This document shows, piece by piece, positions 1-11,281 of a stretch of 28,291 nucleotides of DNA. The notes beneath the pieces were generated by a model. The model did no database searches. It was given only the letters and a program-made list of their open reading frames with translations, and was not told where the DNA came from. The DNA comes from Conidiobolus incongruus B7586 (Eukaryota; Entomophthoromycota; Entomophthoromycetes; Entomophthorales; Conidiobolaceae). Position 1 is the first letter of the stretch. Every line of letters begins with the position of its first letter. A program made the translations under genes and the position numbers. The stretch covers positions 1 through 28,291 of the forward strand of contig JNEM01008744.1 of the NCBI GenBank assembly GCA_000697335.1, written 5' to 3'.

Positions 1-715
1 TGGGACAGCTGGTTCTTCAAGCCTGGTATGCCCATCGTCAAGAACCACTACGACAACACTCTTGGCGAAGTCTGTGACAAGTTATCTCAAAGGTAAATTT
101 AATTATAATTAGATTTAATCTTGAGCACTGCCTAATTGAATGTAGATGGGATGCCGCCAGAAACAACGAAGATTTTAGTGAATTCAAATTAGAAGATTTT
201 GAAAACCTCACTGTGGATCAAAAGGGTAATTTCTAACTCTTTTTTATATGGACAATATTAACATTTTTCCAGTTGTCTTCATGGAACGCTTGACTGAATT
301 ACCTGCATTCCCCCACAAGGCTATCGCCGCTCTCGAATCCATCTACAACCTAGGCAATCTCAAGAACTGCGAAGTCAAATTGAGGTGGTACTCTCTCGTC
401 CTTATCGCTAACTACGAGCCCTTGTACCAAGCCGTTGCCAAATTCCTCGTCCAGCAAGGAAGAATGAAGTATGTCAGACCCCTCTACAAGTAAGTTTCAC
501 ATTATTTACCACTATTTCAAAAGCTCATCCAGTTTTAGGAAATTGAACAATGCGATCAACGGCGAAAAATTGGCTAAAGACACGTTCCTCAGTCATAAAG
601 ATTTCTATCATCCCATTGCCGCCAAATTGATTGTAAGTCCACTAAAAACATACAAATTTTTAAATTTTTTGAACTAACTTGAATGGTTTAGGAAAAAGAT
701 TTATTCGGTAAATAA
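1..715 (+). CDS. Leukotriene A4 hydrolase / M1 aminopeptidase, C-terminal part (5' end outside window)
   Basis: This is the C-terminal helical domain of a leukotriene A4 hydrolase-type zinc aminopeptidase, a cytosolic M1-family enzyme that trims peptides and in animals also hydrolyses LTA4. Five exons are seen: <1-92, 146-225, 273-489, 539-632 and 692-715, with GT-AG introns of 53, 47, 49 and 59 bp. Every join keeps frame, giving 168 residues and a TAA stop at 713-715. The order of motifs matches human LTA4H: a PGMP-x-VK-x-x-YD segment, LSQRW, the acidic LEDFENL stretch, an LRWYSLVL helix, QGRMKYVRPLYK, and a final HPIAAKLIEKDLFGK tail corresponding to HPVTAMLVGKDLKVD. The catalytic zinc domain lies upstream of base 1 and cannot be checked. 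Codon use here is richer in G+C than in most other genes of the window, as expected for a well-expressed housekeeping gene. Confidence 0.93.
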
Positions 716-1219
716 TTTATTTTAAAGATTCATTACATTTTTGAAATATTAATAAAAAACAGACGGTTTTAAATTGATATTAATAATATATATAAAATAA
801 AGAATTACATATTTTTAAGTGCTGAACATTCATTATAATACATTTAATCATTTAAATTCTTGGATAATTTCCATTAATATCAAATCACATAGCTCTTATT
901 ATTTGGAAAGATCACCATTTTAATAAGAAACGTGATAGATCGAATAATTAGAATAACTGATCCAAAATCCAAACTCGACAAAATGAGATCATTGACTATT
1001 CGATGCGCAGGTAATTATTTCCAAATTAACTAGAATCGATTAAATGTTTTTAGTACTGATTGTCATTTTCAATTATAAATTTATCTCTAACTTTTAAATA
1101 CTTTGTCGGAGAATTCTTTATTAAATTTAAATATAAAGCTGTGATAGTTGTAGTTAGTGCTCTTTGATCCAATAAAAATTAGAAGGGAATTGATGACCTT
1201 TAAAATAAAATAAAATAAA
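716..1219. other. Intergenic spacer with probable SulP promoter and 5' leader
   Basis: This AT-rich spacer lies between the LTA4H stop and the SulP start. AATAAA-like polyadenylation signals follow the LTA4H stop (around 762 and 797). A possible short spliced upstream reading frame (983-1010 joined to 1054-1097, 23 codons) is described under findings. The last 20 bases before the SulP ATG are a run of AAAAT-type pentamers (about 1201-1219), giving an A-rich start context. I see no tRNA or other RNA gene. Confidence 0.5.
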
Positions 1220-3313
1220 ATGCAATCCAATCACACCACTATGCGACTAGATACCGCCAAAATGACGTGGCGGGATAAGTGGGAATCTACGAGACAGAGC
1301 CTGGATGCTTGCTTCAAACTAGTCGCGTCATGGCTTCTAATCATATGGACGAATATTCCCACTTATTTAAGAAATATGTTTCCTATTACCCAATGGATCA
1401 TGGATTACAATTGGAAATGGTTGTGGAGTGATGTATTTAGTGGAATTACTATGTGTCTCGTCCTCATTCCTCAGTCAATTGCATACGCGAAAATGATAGG
1501 ACTTCCAGCGCAATATGGGTTGTACTCTGGTGCTCTGTCGCCAGTGCTGTACGGACTGTTCGCAACTTGTAGGGAAGCGAGTGTTGGCCCCACAGCAATT
1601 CTAGCAGGAACTATGGCCAAGTCGATAGGAAGGATTGTCACTGCAAATCCTCATCTTGCGCCCGAATTGGTAGCGAATGCGATGGCAGTTTGTGTGGGAG
1701 CAATTATGCTTATTTTGGGGGTACTTCGAGCAGGAGACCTTGTGGACTTTATTCCCCAGAGTGTGACGATGGGTTTTATCAATGGCACTGCTTTGAGTAT
1801 TGTTACAAGTCAGCTGCCTAAGCTGATGGGAGTTCCTGTGGATTCCATGTGGGATTCGACTCCAACACTCATCTACAGTATCTTCAGAAATTTACCGAAA
1901 TTAAATTATATTGATATGCTATTTGGCATTGGGAGTCTGCTCATGTATATTGTGTTATTCAAACTGAATGCCAAATTTAATCTCAAGTGCAAATACTTGT
2001 TAACATTAATAGTCATCTGCGTATTTTTATTGATTACTTTCTGCATATTTAAATTCCATCCAGATTTTAAATTGAGTATATTGAAGTATATGGATATTAA
2101 TTTCAAGTTTACTTTCCCAATTGTTCAGCCTGAAATCTGGGCAGAGGTACGGTCTCTGATTATATCTATTTTCTTGGTATGCACCATGGAACACACTGCG
2201 GTTACTCGAAAGATGTCGACGAGATCAATGTACCTCGTCGACAATTCCCAAGAGTGGTTTGCTCTTGGGTGGGCCAACCTTGCATCTAGTTGTTTTGGTG
2301 GTTTTCCTGTGGCTGCTAGTTTACCTCGAAGTGTTGTACAGAGCGATTGCCGTGCGAAAACCCCAATCAGTAATGTGATCACTGGATGTCTTGTAATAGT
2401 TGTAATGTATGCACTCACTTCCGTATTCTACTATTTACCAATGCCCATTGTTGCGAGTGTAATCCTCATCGCAAGTTACAATCTGCTAGATCCCTTCAGT
2501 CGGTGGCGCAGACTATTTAAAATCAACAAGATGGACGGTTGTATAGCATTTATAACAGCTGCACTTACATTTCTTTGGGGAATTGAGATTGGTATTTTTA
2601 CAGGACTCGGACTCGCCATTGCACATCTACTTTTCGTTCTATCCCATCCCAAACTCCTGATCTTGCCACCAAACGACTCCCATGGAAGATCACAACCGTT
2701 AGATATTGGGATACCTGATCTGGATCGACTACAATATTGGATGTATGTCCAACCACAGGAGAGCCTCCTTTTTACCAATGCTAGTCGTGTTTGTCTTGGG
2801 GTGCTAGATCAAGTACTTTATTGTTGCGAACCAGAGACCATTCCTGAAAGCTTAGATGATCAAATTTGGTCCCCACGAGATGTATTCAAGCGAAGCAAGG
2901 AACTCAAAGTACATCAACTCGCATTGACACAGTCCAATCCCAGTACTTTCAATACTAGCTCACAGTTGAAAGGAATCATCTTTAATTTTTGTCATGTGAA
3001 TCAACTAGATTATACATCGATACAGAGATTAATTGAATTACAAATATTAGTTAAAAACTTCATTCAATTCAACAATCCTAAACCCATCCCGTTCTATTTT
3101 ATTCACGTCAAATCGAATGTCTTGGATGCACTCATTGCTGGCGAGATGGTAAGCTGGGACAAAGTCGTATGGGAAGGAGGAGCTGGGGAAGGTAACTGGG
3201 GTCAAATAATTCGTACTGATTCGAATATTCCTAAAAAATCATTTCATTCCATTCATAGGCACAATTCCATTCATTTCAATTGGGAGAATTTGGTTAATTA
3301 TTTGATTGTTTAA
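1220..3313 (+). CDS. SulP-family sulfate/anion transporter with C-terminal STAS domain
   Basis: This is a single-exon, 697-residue SLC26/SulP membrane transporter, probably a proton-coupled sulfate or related anion importer. After a roughly 65-residue cytosolic N-terminus comes the family signature: the TM1 region (SDVFSGITMCLVLIPQSIAY) followed by GLPAQYGLYSG and SVGPTAILAG. About ten to twelve hydrophobic segments run to about residue 475 (FLWGIEIGIFTGLGLAIAHL). A STAS-like domain fills about 495-665, with an LKGIIFNFCHVNQLDYTSI strand-loop-helix. Its usual D-S/T-T-G loop is D-Y-T-S here. The ATG at 1220 is preferred because the N-terminus has normal length and an A-rich context. Met residues 8 and 15 are possible alternative starts. 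The gene is convergent with SET1, 248 bp away. Substrate specificity cannot be read from the sequence. Confidence 0.93.
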   Translation: MQSNHTTMRLDTAKMTWRDKWESTRQSLDACFKLVASWLLIIWTNIPTYLRNMFPITQWIMDYNWKWLWSDVFSGITMCLVLIPQSIAYAKMIGLPAQYGLYSGALSPVLYGLFATCREASVGPTAILAGTMAKSIGRIVTANPHLAPELVANAMAVCVGAIMLILGVLRAGDLVDFIPQSVTMGFINGTALSIVTSQLPKLMGVPVDSMWDSTPTLIYSIFRNLPKLNYIDMLFGIGSLLMYIVLFKLNAKFNLKCKYLLTLIVICVFLLITFCIFKFHPDFKLSILKYMDINFKFTFPIVQPEIWAEVRSLIISIFLVCTMEHTAVTRKMSTRSMYLVDNSQEWFALGWANLASSCFGGFPVAASLPRSVVQSDCRAKTPISNVITGCLVIVVMYALTSVFYYLPMPIVASVILIASYNLLDPFSRWRRLFKINKMDGCIAFITAALTFLWGIEIGIFTGLGLAIAHLLFVLSHPKLLILPPNDSHGRSQPLDIGIPDLDRLQYWMYVQPQESLLFTNASRVCLGVLDQVLYCCEPETIPESLDDQIWSPRDVFKRSKELKVHQLALTQSNPSTFNTSSQLKGIIFNFCHVNQLDYTSIQRLIELQILVKNFIQFNNPKPIPFYFIHVKSNVLDALIAGEMVSWDKVVWEGGAGEGNWGQIIRTDSNIPKKSFHSIHRHNSIHFNWENLVNYLIV

Positions 3314-3561
3314 AATTCACTGATATCTAAATAAAAAAATAAGATCATTATTATGATCAATAATACAATACAACTTGATATCCTTTACACTAACATTATT
3401 CATTATAAATATAATTTATTTTATTAAAATGAACTGAATATTTTATATAAAATTATTTCTGGTCTTGTATAAATATTTGGGATTAATGATGCATTAATAT
3501 TTAAAAATAAACATACATAAATTTCATAAAATAAAGCTAATGATTTATAAATGAAAAAAAT

Positions 3562-6471
3562 TCAATTTAAATATCCCCTACACTTTTCATGATTACAAAG
3601 ACACTTAATCTTATCATCTTCAATTGGGAATTTGTAATCATAAGTGATTTCTTCCATTGGATGAATATCTCTCTTCGCATAAATTACAATCTTTTTCTTG
3701 CCCTCCACCGTGATTACCTTTGCGTTGCAGTTTGGAATACAGCTATGATTGATGAAACGAGCCATATTTCCCATGACGGTTGCATCGATAACATTGTCAT
3801 CGTCAATCCTGAATAAGTAGGATGACCCGATACCTCGCGCCTCGTACTCCTTTTCTCGGAGATCTGCTACCTTTTGACGGATGACTTCCCCAATATATTC
3901 GATAACGAGATCGTTTGCAGGGATAAATTCCATTGAGAATAGTCCTAAATCATGGATACCAGATGATGCGAACTGGAGTTGTTTTCTTCTGACCTGAAGT
4001 TGATTGGAGTTGAGTAGATCTGACGATGCATTATTCTTCTCCATAAAGTGGTTCAGGTGTGACAGTTGACGACGATTATTCGCACGATTCATACGACTAC
4101 TCACCTTAGATACGTGTTGAGGAATGGCTCTTAACGTGGGTCGAATTCTGAGTTTCTTTAACTCTGGTGGGACTTTGTAAAAGCCCTCTGTTCTGGCACT
4201 ACCAGTAGAGTGCTCGGGGAGAGGAACATCGATATTTTCTTCTAACGTAGATTCGGGCTGAGTAGTTGCATCAGGCACTTGAGATGATGTGCCGCTGCGA
4301 TTAGACATCTGTGATTTAGACCGCACTATCGATTTCGAGCTTTCGCGTTTCTGAGGTGCAGGAGATCGCTCAACCCGTTTCGCACCTTTCTTGAGAGCTG
4401 TGACAGGATCAGTCATCTTTGAAGGCTGCGACTTGGTTTTTGTAACTGATTTCTTGCTCGAGGCAGGTGACTCAGTTTCATTTTCATAGTAGTCGGAATC
4501 ATCTTTTTCTTCTCCTTCCTCTAGCTCAGATTCTGTTTTCTCATCACTATCAGATGAAAGACCATCGTGAATCTGTTGTCTGTTGGTCAATTTTGGAGCT
4601 TTTGCGACCCGACTAGGTGAGTCAACAGCAGGCCTAGATGCTTTCTTTCGTTCAGGAGATGCTACATGTTTGCTGACTAGCTCCGATTTGGAATAAGAGC
4701 CTTTGAGGACGGATTTAATAGGAACAGGAGAAGGAGAACGAGAAGCCTCGTTATCAGAAGAGAATGGACCAAGTCTTGCGCGATAGTAGTCACTTGATTC
4801 ATCACTAGATCGAGAGTCAGAATCGCTAAGGCCATCATCGACCTGTCTAGAACCATAGCGGTGATTTGATGATCTGTTGGGAGCTGATGAAGTATCTTTA
4901 TAATTGTGTGATGTACTGGATTTTGAGGTAGAGTGAGATGTTTTCACTTTCTTAATTTTTGGTAGCGAAGAGACCGAAAGAGAAGTTGGCTGGAAAGTTA
5001 GAGAAGGAATATCGGATAGGACAGAAGTTGGTGGTGAAGGCTCCCTCTGCTGAGGTTGATACACCTTTTCCATATATTCAGAGGGATATGGTGTGATAAT
5101 TCGGTTGGTAATATCTTTGCTCACTAGCTTCACCAGCTCAGTTTGCAACTGTCGAAGAATGCGATGAAAAGAGTTTGAATTAGATGAAGCCGATTGACTA
5201 TCTGACTTGTTATTGTCAGGTTTAAATAAATAAGTGTTGTTATCTGGTTGGGGCTGTTGCACCTGAGAAAATGGAATGGGGTTAAGACTCAGATATCTTC
5301 CCATAAATATTGATTGGTTTTTTGCTCGACAGCACTGGTGCATATCACGAGAGTCTTTAAAGGCAATGATATATCCTTGATCTTCCCAGTGGACCGAATA
5401 TGGTTGAAACGACCGCACCAACCCGGCTATCTGTTCAATAGTGGCCAATGTACGGGGAATGCATTCTCGAGGAATCAGAACGAAATGCATCGGCCTGAGA
5501 GGATGGTGTGGCTTGAGGTCCACTTGCCTAGACTTTCCACCAATAGGAGAACCATTGCCAACTGGAGAAAAACATGGAGTCACATTTGAAGTTGACGATC
5601 TCGATGTCGGTGTTTTTTTTGTATATATCTTATCAAAATAAGCTTTTACACTTAGGGAGAAACTATTTGGATCAGACTCTTGAATGACCGAAATAGTTTG
5701 TCCTTCGACTTGTCTTCCTTGAGATAGTTGTAGTGCACGTTTTATACTTTCGGCGTTTTCATATTTATTTAGGTTGCCATCGCCAAATTGAACCAAAGCT
5801 ATACCAATAGATTGATTTGTTTTAGGATCCACTTCTAAATGCACGCGTGTTACAGGTCCATACAGAATAAATAGCGCTTTGATATCTTGCGGAGTAAGTG
5901 AAGGGTGTAAATTAGTTACTATTAAACAACTAGATGGATATGTATCAATATGTTTCACAGAGGTCGTGAATGAAGAAACATAAAGTGGCTTCGGTTGAAA
6001 TGGAGAATCTGTGTGATGGTTCCTTGGATCTGGAATTCGAACAGGTTCAGCTTTAGAATCTGGAATATATAGCGCATACGTGGGAAGCTGCTGCTTTTTA
6101 GGTTTTCTCTTATCGAGGCAAGGATCGTAAACAATGCCCCAAGCACCGTTACTTGGAACAACAGGTTCTAAGAAATAAATATTAGTTAATATTTAAAAGA
6201 GTAGATATATAAATAGAATAAAAAACGAAACTCCATCTTTACCTTTCTCTTGAGTAACTATTTCTTTCCTAAAAGCAATATTACTTTTGGAACTTTTAGT
6301 ATTAGAACTGGAAGATGATATTGAGTTATTATTTAATATTGAATTGTTGGATATGATATTATTATTAATTAATTTTGTTTGTACTTGCTCTTTAGTGGGA
6401 CTTGTAATCTTAGAATCCGAGTTGCCGTTAATGCTCGAGTTTAAATGACTAGAGCGTTGATTAAAACTCAT
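3562..6471 (-). CDS. SET1: SET1 histone H3-Lys4 methyltransferase (COMPASS catalytic subunit)
   Basis: Two exons, 6471-6243 and 6167-3562, are joined across a 75-bp intron to give 944 residues ending in TGA. The apparent start at 5958 is only an internal GTG; frame runs back through the second exon into the ATG exon. The protein is nuclear and deposits H3K4 methylation. In order: a Ser/Asn-rich N-terminus, a canonical RRM (about 155-245, starting [10 protein letters not shown]), a second SET1-type RRM (about 301-375), a long Ser/acidic low-complexity linker, an n-SET region with a WDR5-binding WIN motif (GSARTEG, about 732-738), the SET domain (about 803-927) and a post-SET Cys cluster (CLCNHEKC). 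The AdoMet-binding and catalytic motifs [20 protein letters not shown] and EEITYDY are all intact, so it should be active. The length is within the range of fungal Set1. Confidence 0.96.
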
Positions 6472-9400
6472 TTTAAAATTAATATAATATGATTATTTTA
6501 AATATTTCACTACTGCTAATACCATTTATTAATTGTTTATAGTTAATGATGTTGAATGCAAAATAAGAATGAATTATTGATTTATTGGCTGATTTCATTA
6601 TTAATTTATGGGTTTAAATCATTAAATCTGCTACTGTAAACACTATTATCAAATTATCCAAATTGATTTATTCACATGATAATATACTTGAATCCTGATT
6701 TTCTAGCCAATAATTTGTCATTAACACTCTCATTATTTCGTACATTACTTGTATTTTTATTAATAGTTTTAGAATATGTTATTATTTTCATTATTTTGAT
6801 AATATTTTAAATTTAATAAACTAAACTTTATATTCAGTAGATTATCAGTTTCTTTTTATATTCTCTATAAGTTGGACCATTATAATTTGAGCCAATCAAA
6901 TTAAAGGAAAAGATTACCTTTCAAAATCAAAATAACGTGAAAATCACAAGATATGTGTAAAATTGGATCCATTTAGCTGATTAGTAAATTTATTATGATT
7001 ATCAAATTATTCAAATGATAAGTGGATATTAGCTTACAAATTTAAAAAAATATCATATATTAGATATATCAATGAAGCAAATATTTATTGATATCATTTG
7101 GGAATATAGGTACAATACATGGATTAAGCAGGATGACTTGCCATTCCTGTAGTTGCTTCATATCTTATAAATAACCTTACTCTTAATAGTAATTTACTAT
7201 TATTTGATAAAATTATTATTTCCAATATAATACAGATATATCGGAATTGATAAATGCTTAAATATGTCAAAATGAAAATCAAGTATTCCTGTTTAAATAA
7301 GATACTTTACCCTTGAATTATCTCTTGAAATCATTGATATAATCGTACGACCATAATTTAACAAAAATACATTTACCAATTGCAAATAGATATTATCATC
7401 ATCACTCATATTCTATTAAGTATTATTTCAGTTTTAACAAAATTCAGGTATATTTTCTAGTTATGGTCAGTAACATAACATCTGACTGATATGTAATATC
7501 ATTTTGAGTATTAAGTTTTAGATTTATTTGAATCAATAATTTGTTTAATTTTATCTAAGGTGCCATCCTAAACATTAATTGAATGAATTGATTGCTCAAT
7601 CATTGAAGCATTTATTATATAATTATTTTTATAAAAAAATAAATTATAATAATATAAAAGAAGACCATTATAGGTGATAGATAATATCAGATTGCGAAAT
7701 TAAATTAATGCAGTAATATCAGCAAAATTAAAAAATATGATGTGATTGCTGTGACCAAGTAAATTAACATCTCTATTGAATAATATAAAACTATTCATTT
7801 TTTGTGGAATATAAGTTTTATAACAAACTCATATATTAGTAAAACTCAATACAGAGTATTATTGAATATGTTATAGTAGCTTAAAATTTTAAAATAAAGT
7901 AGGAGTATGTGTATTATAGCAATATAAATATAATCATAAAATTTCAAGTTACAATAATATTATGCTCTCTTTTGAATATTATACTAATTATAGCTACAAT
8001 ATGGAAGTCATTAAAATTTAAAAACTAAATAATTATTTTCTCTAAGAACCTTGCAAAAAAATAACAAACTCATTAATAAAGGATAGAAATGTGAACTTTT
8101 TTGTTTATTTTACTCTGAGATAAGATATATTACAATCTTTATATATTATATCTTTAATTTTTATTTTAAACCATTATATTATGCAATGCAATTTATTAAA
8201 AAGAATAATTTAAAAATCACCAATTTTATTAAAAAATAAATATTAATAATTAGATAATCAAACAATTAGAAAACTCTTTATATTAATATCAATATTAAAT
8301 TCAATATAAACAATAAAAAACATTGAATAATCTCTAAACTAGAATCAGTGATATCAAATATAATGATTATAAATCTTTTATTATAAGTACTTGTAATTGT
8401 ATTTTAAGAATTCATATAAATCTAAATATTTACTTAAATATTAGTGCAGAAATTAAGTAATGACATAATTTTAAGATTGAAATAAACAAATAAATTAATA
8501 AATAATGTAATAGATATTAATGAATAATATAAAATTAATAGCCTCTTTTATTATTAATAACTTTTTTTTATACTTTTGATAAGCTTTTAATATTTAAAAA
8601 ACAGTTTTTTTTATTAAAGACTGAAATTTAATGTTTCACAAACCAATTTAATTTGTTTGCAGGAATTTTTTTTTCTTGTAAGCTGTTTTTTTAATTGTTT
8701 AAAACAATTATAATTACATAAGTTATAATCAAGTAAATATATTAGATATAATAACTCCCTTTAATTTTTTTTATATAAAAAATCTTTTACAGCTTTTGCT
8801 TTATGTATTTTATTATTATTATATAAAATAATAAATATTTTTAATTTATATTAAGAACACTATTTAAAAATTATTTTATATAAAAAAATAATATATAACT
8901 AATTATTAATTGATTTTTATTGAAGTATTAAATAAAAAACTATATACTATTATAATTTATTATAATAATTAATATTCACTTATATTTAAAGTGTTTATTT
9001 ATTAAAATTTATAAAAAAGATTAATTTAACTTAACATCTTGTTTTATTTTTAAATAAAAGATTATATAAAAGAATTTAAAATTTATTAATTATAAGTATT
9101 TATTGTAAAAACTTTTGTTTTTAGTTATATCTTAATAAGTTTAGTTTAGCTATAGCTACTCTAGTTTTCTTTTTGGTTTTTATTAAATTATAAGGTATCT
9201 ATTTTACATTTTTATTAATTAATTTAAGTTTAAACTTAAGTAAATATAACATGCTTATATAATTAATATTAAATTACTTTAATAGTTCTTTAACAAAAAT
9301 AAAAAGGTATTTCTTAATATATTTTTTTATTTTATTAATAAATGAAAAAATAACAATAGAAATTAATCTTTTAGATTTTGGTAAATTTTAAATAGTGTCC

Positions 9401-10384
9401 CTTATAGCTTTAAAATCACAAATCTAACAATATATAGTAGTTTTAAATAAAACACCATCTTTATAAGTTGTTTACAAGTTTTAAATGATTTTAAAGGGTT
9501 TATGGTTAAGTTTTAAAGATATAAAAATGAAAGCCTTTTGATAATTATAATCTAGTTTAAGTATGATTAAATTTAAGTGTAAAGTTTAAAATCAAAATAT
9601 TTTAATAAAAAAAATAATTAAAATTGAATATATATATATAGTTTGAAAATATTTATTTTCCTATATATTATATATATATATATAATCTTTCAAAATGTAT
9701 AATATATTTGAAAGATCAGAAATTAAAAAATTTGCCATTTCTTAATTTCTATACTAATAGTAAACATTAATCAAAAAATTGAATAAATATTTCAGATAAA
9801 ACAAAAATAATGACAATAATATTTTAGTTTGAAAAATCAATTTAATAATTTAAGAACTAAATTAGATTAAAAATTAAATATAAGAATTCACCAAATTAAT
9901 CACAATTAATCAAAAATACTATATAAAAAGTAAAATAGAATTATAGTAAATTAGTAAATTATCAAATATAATCATCAAATGATTATTAATTAATTCACAA
10001 TAAATGCTTAAAATAAATAATCGAAACTATCAAATGTTGAAAATTAATGACTTTTGATAATATAGAAGTATGAATTGTAAATAGTATCATAAACGGATGT
10101 AATGCTTTTAAATTTATATTTAAATCTTGATATATCAGAGATAAGTTCTTAAAAGTTGAAATTATTTAAATGTATTGTCAAGATATATTATATTAATTTA
10201 AAGGAAATATATTCGTAATTGAATTGAATTAAATATATTCTCTTTAAATTTGAGATGATGAATGACTTTCAATGAATAAAATATCATTAATATAATATAT
10301 CATAAGAACATTCTATTTTGCCACCATATAAAGAATAAATGAATCTCAAAACTTTATTATTCAAATCAAAGTATTAGCACCAAA
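6472..10384. other. Gene-free AT-rich region between SET1 and the small membrane-protein gene
   Basis: This stretch of nearly 4 kb has no open frame of gene length on either strand and no B-box-like motif that would suggest a tRNA. It should contain the SET1 promoter near 6472-6900. The part from about 8530 to 9620 differs from its surroundings: longer A and T runs and few CA/TG steps. It may be an old, mutated repeat, but I recognise no element. Short (TA)n runs and a 10-bp-arm hairpin occur near 9629-9716. Confidence 0.6.
9629..9716. repeat. (TA)n tracts beside a short perfect hairpin
   Basis: Two TA-repeat tracts (about 9629-9642 and 9664-9684) are followed by an inverted repeat with 10-bp perfect arms, ATCTTTCAAA at 9685-9694 and TTTGAAAGAT at 9707-9716, separated by 12 bases. 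No T-run or neighbouring gene suggests that it is a terminator. In such AT-rich DNA it may be chance structure. Confidence 0.5.
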
Positions 10385-10868
10385 TTAATGATTTAATTGA
10401 CTAATCTTTTTATCGATCTTCTTTAAGTCATCTTCTAATTTTAATATCGTATATTTCAATCTAAGAATTAGTATTTAATAAATTAAAATAAATGTGTTTA
10501 TAGTAATTATTTACTTAGATTGTTCACTCCTTAAACTTGTATCAATATCCGATAGTTTGTCATTGTTCTAAAAATTAGGTGTTAATGATAATAATAATAA
10601 TAATATTAAATTCAGTTATTAAGTAAAATTACTTGAGCTTGTCCTAAATTAATAGAGTTCTAAAATAAGTAAAAATATAGCGTTTAATATTGAATATAAA
10701 AAGATAGAATTAAGAAATTACTTCGGATTCTTTGAGGGAATTAGAATCAAGTTTAGGCTTAGAAAATTCTCTCAATTTGTAGCCCAAATAACTTCCACCT
10801 AAAACAATAGGAATTCCAAAAATTACTAAAGATTGCCTTCCTCTTATTAAGTTTTGTAATTTGTCCAT
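10385..10868 (-). CDS. Small single-pass membrane protein, four exons, weakly COX16-like
   Basis: This gene is made of pieces too short to stand out as open frames. The exons are 10868-10722, 10659-10633, 10567-10515 and 10460-10385, with introns of 62, 65 and 54 bp. All introns are GT-AG and all joins keep frame. The product is 100 residues, ending in TAA. The N-terminus is short and basic, followed by one hydrophobic segment (about residues 14-30, LVIFGIPIVLGGSYLGY), a KLREFSKPKLD stretch, a polar linker and a charged C-terminal helix that could form a coiled coil (LKLEDDLKKIDKKI). The layout of basic start, single TM segment with GxP then GGS, and REFS recalls COX16, a mitochondrial inner-membrane cytochrome oxidase assembly factor, but the usual Cox16 C-terminal D-W-E/K motif is absent. 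The gene structure is well supported; the family is only suggested. Confidence 0.72.
10588..10605. repeat. (ATA)n microsatellite inside intron 2 of the small membrane-protein gene
   Basis: About six ATA units lie within the intron at 10632-10568 (minus strand), where length changes would not affect the protein. Confidence 0.8.
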
Positions 10869-11281
10869 TTCTTAATTATTGATTTAAATTTGTTTCATAT
10901 TAAAGATCATTTCAACGTAAATATATATTGATATACTATAATTGATCATTTATGGGATTGATTTATAATCACTATTAAAAATACACCCAACAAATAAAAC
11001 CAGGTATAAATAAAAAGCAAAATTGTATTTTCATTATTAGTTAATTAGAGTTTATTAGTAAAAATATAATTAGTTTAATGCATAAAAATAACCAAAATCT
11101 TAGTTAAATGTTATAATAAGCCAGAAGGATGCAAACGATCCTTAGTTATATACAGAAAATTTAACCTACTGTACTTAATTCAGAACTAAAAAATCAACAG
11201 CTCTTCAAGGAATAGGAAGATTAATATTGTAATAATAATTTCAATTAAATTTGGGATTGCTCATTAGATGCAATATTAAAC
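10869..11281. other. Spacer between the CLASP-like gene and the small membrane-protein gene
   Basis: This is AT-rich sequence that should hold the 3' untranslated region of the CLASP-like gene and the promoter of the small membrane-protein gene, both on the minus strand. I see no other gene or RNA. Confidence 0.5.

Noticed and set aside
2125-2778. Minus-strand frames of about 100 codons inside the SulP gene
   Set aside because: They are antisense shadows of a strongly supported transporter gene and have no recognisable features.
5314-5641. Two overlapping plus-strand frames inside SET1
   Set aside because: They lie opposite the conserved second RRM of SET1 and are antisense shadows.
6472-10384. 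Search for tRNA genes or a multi-exon gene in the large spacer
   Set aside because: No B-box-like GGTTCGA motif and no run of coding-like sequence with plausible splice sites was found on either strand.
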